Assembly: GCF_963678635.1 (NCBI RefSeq)
Contig: NC_087064.1
Location: 31,472,369 to 31,536,368 of the forward strand
Source of the DNA: Symsagittifera roscoffensis
Lineage: Eukaryota; Xenacoelomorpha; Acoela; Convolutidae
DNA: 64,000 nt
Direction: 5' to 3'
Shown here in pieces: positions 54,401 through 58,300 of the stretch. Below the pieces are notes generated by a model that saw only the letters and a program-made list of their open reading frames with translations, did not search any database and was not told the DNA's origin. Position 1 is the first letter of the stretch, and every line of letters starts with the position of its first letter. The translations under genes and the position numbers were made by a program.

Positions 54401-55216
54401 GGGGGGGGGGGGGGGGCGTCCGCCCCCCCTTTAGGGATTTGACTCCCTGCCGACCCAAAGGGTCCCCCCTTTGTACTATTTTGAGATATCCATTTATGAC
54501 TGACTGAACCTAAAATTTTTCTAAAGGCGCCAATATATACTAATTTTGAGGGCGGAGCGCGCGCCGAAAAAAGGCGATTTTTTTAACAATATTTTCCAAA
54601 AAGTGCCTAAAAACGCCTTTCCTGGCCTGTTTTTTGAAAAATTTGCCTGCGGAGCAGAAAATTTGGTCGAAATGGGGCTGGGTTCTTTATAGTGATTTGG
54701 GAGACCTCAGAAAATCAATTTGGTCGACCTAAAAAAAAAACGTCGACAAAAGTTTCAAAATTTTTTTCGAAAATCTGCCCCCCTCGAGAAAATCCTATAT
54801 CCGCGCCTGAAAGGACACACGAGTAGAGGTAGAAAGTAAGTTGTTTGAAAAAATATACATATTCGTTAGCAAACCAGATAAAGCAGACATTTTTAACAAT
54901 AAACACACTTTCCCAAAATAAGTTAACATTTTACTACATCGCCAAGCGGATCCAAAAAGCTCATGTCAATGAATTTAGAAAATAATGCTCAAATGACCCT
55001 TCTCGCCTGGTTATTGCGTTTAAGGGTACGCACTATATTAGAACATAAGATCAGTACTGACCTCCGATCGGCTGGTCTCAACTTGGGCGTTATAGTGTTG
55101 CAACATGGAGGCAACTGACTCAACTAGGTGGTTCGGTTCAACTTCAGACCCATTCGTTCCCAACTCAACTCCGCCGTTGTCTTTGGTGGGAAGCTCATTC
55201 ACACCACGCCCTTTCT
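353..55216 (-). CDS. Large coiled-coil protein gene, C-terminal 16 exons (possible CCDC171-like), 5' part outside window
   Basis: Sixteen minus-strand exons join without a phase conflict: 55216-55062, 54332-54216, 53788-53615, 53176-52982, 51877-51689, 51393 (or 51384)-51278, 51018-50816, 9030-8761, 8207-7804, 6853-6671, 6102-5816, 5395-5233, 4453-4397, 4317-4102, 908-643, 482-353. Every intron is GT-AG and every split codon is completed by the next exon. The product in the window is about 1,040 residues. Residues about 45-315 are heptad-rich, charged coiled coil; 316-607 are a non-coil helical region containing VIAVLAANRL; 608-764 are coiled coil again; 910-1040 are a Ser/Asn/Gln-rich tail ending in basic residues. 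No enzyme motif is visible, so a structural or scaffold role is inferred. The layout and the VIAVLAANRL region resemble CCDC171 from memory (other long coiled-coil proteins are possible). The first exon starts in mid-codon, so the N-terminus lies at higher coordinates. Two introns are filled by satellites. Confidence 0.85.
643..908 (-). CDS. Exon E15, low-complexity tail
   Basis: 88 codons plus two bases; acceptor GACATTTCAG, donor CCAAGAG|GTAGTT. The protein is rich in Ser, Asn and Gln and turns basic at its end (PTPRKKESSK). Reading through the donor would meet a stop immediately, which could give an alternative C-terminus if the last intron is retained. Confidence 0.83.
910..2265. other. 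Intronic sequence with no assigned feature except a short shared module
   Basis: AT-rich intron between E15 and E14. I see no gene in it. At about 1,464-1,495 it carries a module of just over 30 bp (ACAGAGGCGAAGCTGCATTT and onward) also found near 53,905, so part of it is probably an old dispersed repeat. Confidence 0.5.
2268..2650 (+). repeat. Dispersed repeat R1, copy 1
   Basis: Starts with AGCCAACAAACAGTTAG and continues through the shared blocks ACCCAATTTCATAAAACTGG, TTCCGCGGAAAATCTGAGC and CACTTTTGCTGTTCAATAG. R1 is about 350-500 bp long and recurs in several introns of this gene, always in the plus orientation, antisense to the gene. The copy ends where the LINE 3' end begins. Confidence 0.7.
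2655..4075 (-). mobile_element. 5'-truncated, decayed non-LTR retrotransposon (LINE)
   Basis: Read on the minus strand, 4,075-3,790 gives the reverse transcriptase palm (AFDSVDSECIWKICRNLG; APFLFNLTIDWAISRALEG) and 3,790-3,480 gives the catalytic box LDFADDICLLDD, a variant of YADD. Around 3,400 comes the LLSGAETWLI block and at 3,250-3,180 the C-terminal LRRLRWLGHVRRLDPSQVPN typical of many invertebrate LINEs. In-frame stops and frameshifts break it, and the endonuclease and the N-terminal RT are missing. A GC-richer stretch at 2,660-2,770 is probably its 3' end. It sits in the intron between E14 and E15. Confidence 0.8.
4102..4317 (-). CDS. Exon E14
   Basis: 72 codons in phase 0, acceptor TTTGTTGCAG, donor AAACAG|GTATGC. 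A helix (LGHLTTHLHNQSNQIRTQKE) passes into a Ser/Pro/His-rich stretch. The intron after it carries a truncated LINE that begins almost at the donor. Confidence 0.85.
4397..4453 (-). CDS. Exon E13, micro-exon of 57 bp
   Basis: 19 codons in phase 0 (LDEVLSGNTKYSNELKICH) between acceptor ACGTATATTTTAG and a strong donor CAT|GTAAGT. It is too short to stand alone, but both sites are good and it is in phase with both neighbours. Confidence 0.78.
4688..5119 (+). mobile_element. hAT-type MITE, copy 1 (432 bp)
   Basis: The terminal inverted repeats are CCGGGGCGGATCTAGG at the left and, read inward from the right, CAGGGGCGGACTTAGG. The flanking 8-bp target duplication is TGCTAGTG / TACTAGTG (7 of 8). 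Inside are a 20-G tract (4,712-4,731), a hairpin GTCGACCT-AGGTCGAC, a second hairpin GGCGCC-AAA-GGCGCC at about 4,970, and an 11-G tract (5,069-5,079). The 8-bp duplication and the CAGGGGCGGAT ends are typical of non-autonomous hAT elements. No coding capacity. Confidence 0.85.
5051..5066 (+). other. tRNA-like T-arm / pol III B-box match inside MITE copy 1
   Basis: AGGGGTTCGAATCCCT contains a perfect B-box (GGTTCGAATCC) in a stem that pairs with itself. The same place in copy 2 is degraded. Whether it is functional or chance is unknown. Confidence 0.35.
5233..5395 (-). CDS. Exon E12
   Basis: The acceptor CCGTTCAG at 5396 gives the base needed to complete the Arg codon from E11; the nearer AG (exon start 5388) would break phase. 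The donor is CCGCAC|GTATGT. It encodes a less coiled segment (DMVSCYVKAVNESVEGFKNQ). Confidence 0.83.
5434..5732. other. Intronic sequence, nothing recognised
   Basis: Intron between E12 and E11. I find no repeat shared with other parts of the window and no gene. Confidence 0.5.
5816..6102 (-). CDS. Exon E11, coiled coil
   Basis: 95 codons plus two bases; acceptor ATATTCTCTAG, donor ATCAAG|GTCAGT. Long uninterrupted coiled coil (REKQAEDLLKEQGEHLLN; VKLELSKKTHEIRGLSRKME). Confidence 0.87.
6671..6853 (-). CDS. Exon E10, coiled coil
   Basis: 61 codons in phase 0, acceptor CCCATTTCAG, donor GCACAG|GTCAGT. Classic coiled coil (CLEEDRARVEREMANLRSEN). Confidence 0.87.
7240..7730 (+). repeat. Dispersed repeat R1, copy 2 (one of the most complete)
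   Basis: Runs from ACCAACAGACAGGTGG to CCTCCACTACGTTCATT and includes the blocks CCAATTTGAGAAAACTGGAT, CCGCTGGGAAATCTGAGC, ACTAGAAGTCGATCA and TTTTGCTGTTCGATG. Near its end is TATATAAG (7,688-7,695), a TATA-like sequence also present in another copy. No terminal inverted repeats or ORF were seen, so the class of element is unknown. Confidence 0.75.
7804..8207 (-). CDS. Exon E9, conserved helical region
   Basis: 134 whole codons after two bases that complete a Gly codon from E8; acceptor TTCGCTTCTTAG, donor GTGCAG|GTAAGC. The long exon carries a non-coil helical domain (NCFVQLVSRLSQHFETC; LAQRLLKGLHSTMLKMTPAQ). The ATG at 8205 is in frame but is read here as internal, because the E8 donor fits this acceptor. 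Confidence 0.85.
8285..8722 (+). repeat. Dispersed repeat R1, copy 3
   Basis: Starts ACCAGCAGACAATTGG and carries the CCCCAATTTGAGAAGTCTG, TTTCGCTATTCGATAGTGG and TTTAACAAAGGAAATGAGC blocks. Located in the intron between E9 and E8. Confidence 0.72.
8761..9030 (-). CDS. Exon E8, conserved helical region
   Basis: The acceptor GATTGCTTAG|AT supplies the two bases needed after E7, and the donor AAAAAAG|GTAAGC leaves one base. A second AG 17 bp further in (exon start 9013) would break the phase, so 9030 is preferred. It encodes the most recognisable block, FRRCVIAVLAANRL, followed by a Gly/Ser/Asn-rich linker ending in a Lys cluster. Confidence 0.85.
9090..9202 (-). repeat. tRNA-derived SINE-like fragment
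   Basis: On the minus strand a B-box-like GCGGGTTCAAATTGC (about 9,156-9,170) follows a perfect self-complementary GCAATCATATGATTGC, arranged like an anticodon arm and T-arm. A further hairpin AAGGAGAGCTCCT lies downstream. No clear A-box or tail was found. A short CTTC microsatellite (about 9,209-9,227) adjoins it. Confidence 0.35.
9230..9640. other. Intronic sequence, nothing recognised
   Basis: No gene and no repeat shared elsewhere in the window, apart from a short ATTTGCAAGTTAG also seen near 1,758. Confidence 0.45.
9640..9683 (+). repeat. R1 copy 4, left part, interrupted by BEL insertion
   Basis: AGCCGACAGATAGTTGGAAA and the following AATGAACGCAAG are the start of R1. It breaks off at GCAAG, exactly where the BEL element begins, and resumes at 17,377 with the same GCAAG. 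Confidence 0.8.
9684..9855 (+). repeat. 5' LTR of BEL/Pao element
   Basis: TG...CA ends, 172 bp, short for this family. It contains an AATAAA that is altered in the 3' copy. Confidence 0.9.
9856..9870 (+). promoter_or_regulatory. Primer-binding site of BEL/Pao element
   Basis: TGGCGACCAAAATC begins directly after the LTR; TGG matches the CCA end of a tRNA primer. The tRNA species was not identified. Confidence 0.6.
10590..10613. repeat. CA microsatellite
   Basis: ACACACAAACACACACACAC-type repeat within the BEL leader. Confidence 0.7.
10922..11425 (+). repeat. Tandem repeat of about 85 bp in the BEL leader
   Basis: About six imperfect units, each with AAAGTTGGGTAAACCCAGC, then TTCGCTAGT, CTAGCATTTT and GTTTGCTCGTCAGA-CAAAC blocks. 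Copies of AAAGTTGG start near 11,006, 11,094, 11,179, 11,265 and 11,347. It lies upstream of gag and contains no reading frame. Tandem repeats of this kind in LTR elements may affect transcription or packaging; here that is inference only. Confidence 0.8.
11585..13268 (+). pseudogene. BEL/Pao gag (broken)
   Basis: A start ATG at 11,585 (MAPKVTKLMNQW) opens a frame that shifts within about 120 bp. A second stretch covers 12,022-12,515, then a shift near 12,515 leads to the well-conserved Pao gag core (EWNNWVELYQTAIGKNPRIS; YLQTLYTGSAK; QAIEELIRRFGNPKFIVAAY; FLRKLVHNFEANGQ). A stop follows at 13,008-13,010. The first zinc-knuckle-like motif near 13,200 reads CLNYQGNHYLGRC, with Tyr where the second Cys is expected. 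Gag would form the particle; this copy cannot encode a full product. Confidence 0.88.
13272..14009 (+). pseudogene. BEL/Pao zinc knuckles and aspartic protease region
   Basis: In the gag frame after a stop at 13,266. It begins with a knuckle cluster CFKCLYKHKLHDC and CMQDNCGQKHHSSLH. The protease active site, usually D-(D/S/N)-G-S, reads LDNCSSCSYI at about 13,593: the Asp is kept but Gly is replaced by Cys. Further on, LLGVDAFWFI and EWTITSL match the end of the Pao protease domain. It ends at a stop at 14,007-14,009. The Gly-to-Cys change alone would probably inactivate the protease. Confidence 0.85.
14010..15180 (+). pseudogene. BEL/Pao reverse transcriptase (broken, motif A lost)
   Basis: The segments PHYPVVNPNKPGKVRRVATA and SCLEAEPDLLNNM (14,390-14,525), ALRFLW (about 14,584-14,601), LIFGAKCSPSIAIFALNQTA (14,640-14,700), the catalytic box FYMDDF (about 14,751-14,768) and KGGFNLTKFVSN (about 14,840) identify a Pao-type RT. 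Between AISA and ALRFLW only a few residues remain, so the usual motif A with its catalytic Asp is deleted. Several frameshifts and stops (for example 14,886) follow. The connection ILGVHWD and FDPLGILAPF lie at 14,935-15,090. Confidence 0.88.
15190..15665 (+). pseudogene. BEL/Pao RNase H region
   Basis: The open frame contains LHVFADASQNAMAACIY (first catalytic Asp), LEQQAAVIGSRL (Glu), YWADSTTVLAWL (Asp) and NPADHATRG (the last conserved Asp). The stretch between the first two is shorter than usual, suggesting a small deletion. It would degrade the RNA strand during reverse transcription. This is the longest intact domain of the element. Confidence 0.87.
15800..17248 (+). pseudogene. BEL/Pao integrase, frame broken by a poly-G expansion
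   Basis: The N-terminal zinc finger (HAHCRCMHLG and later CFFCRR) at 16,080-16,215, core Asp residues in GIDYIGPF (about 16,305) and LSDNATYF (about 16,495), then HLGG followed by a run of 19 G (16,628-16,646), then VWERLVQMIKRVF with the expected catalytic Glu, and the C-terminal part with GDLVWI and GIWPLGRI to about 17,200. The frames before and after the G run differ. The frame ends 44 bp inside the 3' LTR, as in many BEL elements. Confidence 0.9.
16628..16646 (+). repeat. 19-G homopolymer inside integrase
   Basis: It lies exactly at the two Gly codons of the conserved H-L/F-G-G-V-W-E motif. Expansion of the natural GG-rich codons is the simple explanation; a sequencing or assembly error in length is possible. 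Confidence 0.9.
17205..17376 (+). repeat. 3' LTR of BEL/Pao element
   Basis: 172 bp, TG...CA, about 8 differences from the 5' LTR. Followed by target duplication GCAAG (17,377-17,381). Confidence 0.9.
17377..17785 (+). repeat. R1 copy 4, right part, after the BEL element
   Basis: Resumes R1 after the insertion: CAATTTGAGAAAACTGGATC, TTTTGCTGAGAAATCTGA, TTTCGCTGTTCGATGGTGG, TTTTAACTAAGGAAATGAAC and TCTACGTTCCTCGACTCTTAA. Confidence 0.8.
17808..17995 (+). repeat. Dispersed repeat R1, copy 5 (internally deleted)
   Basis: ACAGACAGCTGGAAAAG at the start, TTGAGCGTACACAATTTTTTC in the middle and TATATATAAG (17,961) then CACTTCGTTCAT at the end. The central part is missing. Satellite A begins directly after it. 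Confidence 0.65.
20290..28380. repeat. Satellite A higher-order repeat, period 1,323-1,330 bp
   Basis: GAATCAGCAA of one monomer type falls at 20,301, 21,627, 22,957, 24,287, 25,610, 26,937 and 28,264, giving six intervals of 1,326, 1,330, 1,330, 1,323, 1,327 and 1,327 bp. Each block holds about four recognisable monomers plus partial ones. Blocks differ only at scattered bases and small indels. The period breaks after 28.3 kb. Confidence 0.93.
36531..39618. repeat. Satellite A: tandem duplication of a 1,544-bp block
   Basis: AATGAAAGCAATATACTTC at 36,531 and 38,075 starts two nearly identical blocks. Both share rare variants such as a missing piece in AAATGACAAAATGTAAGAG and the shortened TCAGATAAACCTTCATC. 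Recent duplication is inferred. Confidence 0.88.
40140..45220. repeat. Satellite A: higher-order repeats of about 1,103 and 2,260 bp
   Basis: ATAAACGAGAAAACTCAATC falls at 40,201, 41,304 and 43,564 (1,103 and 2,260 bp), and ACGCGAAAATAATAAAATAT at 42,275 and 44,536 (2,261 bp). A longer block is made of two subtypes and repeated. Confidence 0.8.
45520..48010. repeat. Satellite A: 827-bp sub-repeat with a shared deletion junction
   Basis: CATAGGAAGCAATTGATACC at 46,353 and 47,180 joins two monomer parts that elsewhere lie several hundred bases apart. Two copies with the same junction show a deletion that was then duplicated. Confidence 0.8.
49861..50085. other. Unique intronic sequence at the right edge of satellite A
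   Basis: No match with the satellite or with R1 was seen; no gene. Confidence 0.5.
50086..50435 (+). repeat. Dispersed repeat R1, copy 6
   Basis: Starts AGCCAAAAAACAGTTGG, contains GCCCAATTTCAAAAAACTGG and a degraded GAAGAGTGCAAATTGCCTTCC block. Confidence 0.68.
50440..50805 (+). repeat. Dispersed repeat R1, copy 7
   Basis: Directly follows copy 6. It begins TAGCCAACAGACAGTTGG, in which CCAAC and GTTGG can pair, has ACCCAATTTGAAAAAA and TTCGCTGGGAAATCTC, and ends within about 10 bp of the donor of exon E7. Confidence 0.7.
50816..51018 (-). CDS. Exon E7, last exon before the 41.8-kb intron
   Basis: The acceptor is CTGTTTTAG and the donor AAAGTG|GTATGT. It starts with one base completing a Lys codon and ends with one base (G) of a split codon. 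The protein changes here from plain coiled coil to a conserved-looking helical segment (LSSVLWPTFDRLNALISQ, then AKLVTALNNELQ). The split codon is completed by exon E8 more than 41 kb away, which argues that no further exon is hidden in the satellite array. Confidence 0.85.
51278..51393 (-). CDS. Exon E6, coiled coil
   Basis: The donor ATCAA|GTGAGT leaves two bases that the next exon completes to a Lys codon. Two acceptors keep the same frame: CAATCAAG with exon start 51393, or TGCTTCAG with exon start 51384, which fits the consensus better; they differ by three codons. It encodes EIEIGELKELLIK. Confidence 0.78.
51689..51877 (-). CDS. Exon E5, coiled coil
   Basis: 63 codons in phase 0 with acceptor GGCTATTTCAG and donor CTTAAG|GTGTTG. 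The sequence is rich in Gln/His/Glu (HQTQTHNNHQSQLEEHYQL), a polar coiled coil. Confidence 0.82.
51878..52320. other. Intronic sequence, nothing recognised
   Basis: Left part of the intron between E5 and E4, before R1 copy 8. No gene or shared repeat seen. Confidence 0.45.
52321..52715 (+). repeat. Dispersed repeat R1, copy 8
   Basis: AGCCAATGGTTTGAAAAAAG at the start, AACTTGAAAAGAAATCAAAA in the middle and CTTCACTTCGTTCATTTAAA at the end. Same orientation as the other copies. Confidence 0.68.
52982..53176 (-). CDS. Exon E4
   Basis: 65 codons in phase 0. The donor GATAAA|GTAGGT is good, whereas the acceptor CCGAATTTAG is weak in pyrimidines, so the 5' edge is the least sure. The middle contains EYSEWELILNNVMEQLDSY, an amphipathic helix. 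Confidence 0.75.
53615..53788 (-). CDS. Exon E3, coiled coil
   Basis: 58 codons in phase 0, acceptor TTGATCAG, donor GAGGAG|GTCAGT. Strongly charged coiled coil (KLKRENAELEQKVSSVSQQ) ending KAKLEEE. Confidence 0.85.
53800..54210. other. Intronic sequence with the short module shared with 1,464-1,495
   Basis: ACAGAAGCAAAGCTGCACTT and onward at about 53,905-53,936 matches the module in the intron between E15 and E14 with only a few differences. Otherwise nothing recognised. Confidence 0.5.
54216..54332 (-). CDS. Exon E2, coiled coil
   Basis: 39 codons in phase 0, between acceptor ACACTTTCAG and donor AATAAG|GTATTG. The protein is a typical heptad pattern (LKAVTTEIDSYKEAV and VLDELKEQLANK). 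The hAT-type MITE lies just upstream in the preceding intron, 48 bp from this acceptor. Confidence 0.85.
54380..54809 (-). mobile_element. hAT-type MITE, copy 2 (430 bp, inverted relative to copy 1)
   Basis: A perfect 8-bp target duplication AAAGGACA (54,372-54,379 and 54,810-54,817) flanks it. The ends are CAGTAGCGGATTTATGG and, inward from the right, CAGGCGCGGATATAGGATTT. It shares with copy 1 the GCGCC/TATATA, GGTCGACCT and GGGTCCCCCC blocks in inverse order. A 22-G tract (54,395-54,416) lies near one end. It sits in the intron between E2 and E1. Confidence 0.88.
55062..55216 (-). CDS. Exon E1 of the coiled-coil gene (first in window)
   Basis: The acceptor is a T-rich tract ending TTCTAG at 55217 and the donor is GGAG|GTCAGT. 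The exon begins with two bases of a split codon, so at least one more exon lies upstream, outside the window. It encodes a Gly/Asn/Glu-rich linker and then the start of a helix (HLVESVASMLQHYNAQ). It ends in phase 0. Confidence 0.8.
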
Positions 55217-55374
55217 CTAGAACAAAAATAGCCATAATGAAATCGATTAAAGACTCAATTACTACGATATGACAATTGAAAATATATATTATTTTGCTTC
55301 AAGTTTTTCAATCGCTGAAAGAAGGCTACTCGTTGAAAAAACAATAAACAACATTTAAGATTGATAAGTTATTA

Positions 55375-58300
55375 AGATCTGCCTTGTTTTTTTAAATCCT
55401 GCTGCCTTTAGTTTAACTATTAAAACTCAATAGGGGTACAAGATCGAATACTGATGCAATTACTCATATCAACAGATAAAATATCAAATATAATTTTTTT
55501 CTGTCACCTCAAGAGCTAGCATAGTACCTTCAAATTTTCACCTTGAATGCTACGATTTTACTACCAATGACCTTATTATACTAAAAAAACTTCAGTCCCG
55601 CGTTTCATAATCATTGATCAGTCCCGCGTTTCAGTTTGCCACAAATTTCCCTATTACAATTGAAAAAGGTACAAGAGGAAAATATTTCCAAAAACAATCA
55701 CAGATTAGGACAATTATCCTCGCCATTTCAATTTGGCTAATCAAGAGCGCAAATTGAGTTCATTTTAACAAATGATTTTCAATTCAATCAGACACAACTG
55801 CAAAGAATCGCCCACCATGAAAATTGTAAGGACTTAAAATCCACTATTACAAACATACACGAAAACAAGTCTGAAAATTTATCAGCGACACTGTTAATCA
55901 TTGATCAGTCCCGCGTTTTGTTCATCCTGTTGCCTCTAATTTCCTTATTAAAAACTCCGAAGGGGTAAAAGTTAAAAGGTCAACAAAATATCAAACACTG
56001 ATGCAATTACTTATATCAACAGATGAAATATCGAATAAAAATTTTAACTCTCACCTCAAAAGCTAGCATATTACCGCCAATTACCTTTCACTTTCAATGC
56101 TACAATTTTTTCCACTATAGTCTCATGAAAAAAAAATTACCCAAAAAAGTACTTGAAACTATCGGAGAGAATCATACTCATTAACCAGTCCCGCGTTTAA
56201 TTCATCATTTTGCCACAAACTTCCCTATTACAGACTAAGAAGGTACAAGAAAATACTTCCAAGAGCAATCACAGATACAGACAATTATTCTCGTCACTTG
56301 AATTTTGTTATTAGAGCACAGAAATCAAGTCATTTCAGCAAATGATTTTGTACTGAACTGAACAAGAAATCAACGTCAAACTAAAAAAACTGAGATTGAC
56401 GAACATTTAAGTGCTACAAAATGGCAAACTTGAGAATATTTTAAATCAATCGGAGACAACAACAAAGAATTGCCGACCATGAAGTTTTATAATGACTTAA
56501 AACCCTCATTACAAATATTAAGCGAAAAATGAGTAGGCAAACTTATCAGCGATACTGTTAACCATTGATCAGTACCGCGTTTTGTTCATCCTGTTGCCTC
56601 GAATTTCACTATTACAAAGTCATAAGGGGTAAAAGTTAAATGGTCAACAAAATATCAAACACTGATGCAATTACTTGTATCAACAGATGAAATATCGAAT
56701 TCAAAACTATCTCTCGCATCAAAAGCTAGCATATTACCGCCAATTACCTTTCACTTTCAATGCTACAATTTCACCATCAATAGCTTCATTACAAAAAAAA
56801 ATACCCAAAAAAGTACTTGAAACTGTCAGAGAAAATCATAATCATTAATCAGTCCCGCGTTTAATTCATCATTTTGCCACAAACTTCCCTATTACAGACT
56901 AAGAAGGTACAAGAAGAAAATACTTCCAAGAGCAATCACAGATAAAGACAATTATTCTCGTCACTTGAATTTTATTATAAAAGAACAAAAATTAGGTCAT
57001 TTCAGCAATTGAGTGTATACTGAACACGAAATCAGCGTGAAACTAAATCAAATGAGAGTGACGAGATTTAACTGCTACGAAATGGCAAACTTGATAACAT
57101 TTCAATTCAATCACATACAAGAACAACGAATTGCCCACCATGAAATTTTATAATGACTTAAAACCCTCTAGTACAAAAACAAAACCAAAAATGAGTCTGC
57201 AAACTTATCAGCAATACCCTTAATCATTCTTCAGTCCCGCGTTTTGTTCATCCTGTTGCCTCTAATTTCACTATTACAAACCTATAAGGGGTAAAAATGA
57301 AAAGATGAAAAAATATCAAACACTGATGCAATTACTTATATCAATAGATGAAATATCAAATAAAAACTTCATCTCACACCTCAAAAGCTAGCATATTACC
57401 GCCAATTAACTTTCACTTTGAATCCTACAATTTCACCATCAATAGCATCATTACAAAAAAAAATAACCAAAAAAGCAATTGAAACTATCAGAGAGAATAA
57501 TAATTAATCAGTCCCGCGTTTTTATCATCATTTTGCCACAAACTTCCCTATTAGACTAAGAAGGTACAAGAACAAAATACTTCCAAGAGCAATCACAGAT
57601 ACAGACAATTATTCTCGTCACTTGAAATTTGTTCCTAGAGAACAGAAATCAAGTCATTTCAGCAAATGATTTTGTACTGAACTGAACAAGAAATCAACGT
57701 CAAACTAAAAAATGAGATTGACGAACATTTAAGTGCTACAAAATGGCAAACTTGAAAACATTTCAAACCAATCAGAGACAACAACAAAGGATTGCCGACC
57801 ATGAATTTTTATAATGACTTAAAACCCTCATTACAAACATTAAACGAAAAATGAGTAGGCAAACTTATCAGCGATACTGTTAATCATTGATCAGTCCCGC
57901 GTTTTGTTCATCCTGTTGCCTCTAAGTTCACTATTACAAACTCATAAGGGGTGAAAATTAAAGGGTCAACAAAATATCAAACACTGATGCAATTACTTAT
58001 ATCAACAGATGAAATATCGAACAAAAGTTTCATCTCTCCTCTCAAAAGCTAGCATATTACCGCCAATTACCTTTCACTTTCAATGCTACAATTTTTTCCA
58101 CTAGTCTCATTACAAAAAAAATACCCGAAAAAGTACTTGAAACTATCAGAGAAAATCATAATCATTAATCAGTCCCGCGTTTAATTCATCATAATGCATA
58201 ATTCAGCAGATAAAGACAACTATTCTAGTCACTTGAATTATATTATAAAAGAACAAAAATTAAGTCATTTCAGCAAATGAGTTTATACTGAACACGAAAT

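Noticed and set aside
54715-54906. Minus-strand frame of 63 codons at the MITE edge
   Set aside because: It is MITE and flank sequence; a similar chance frame at 4,629-4,829 lies in the other MITE copy.
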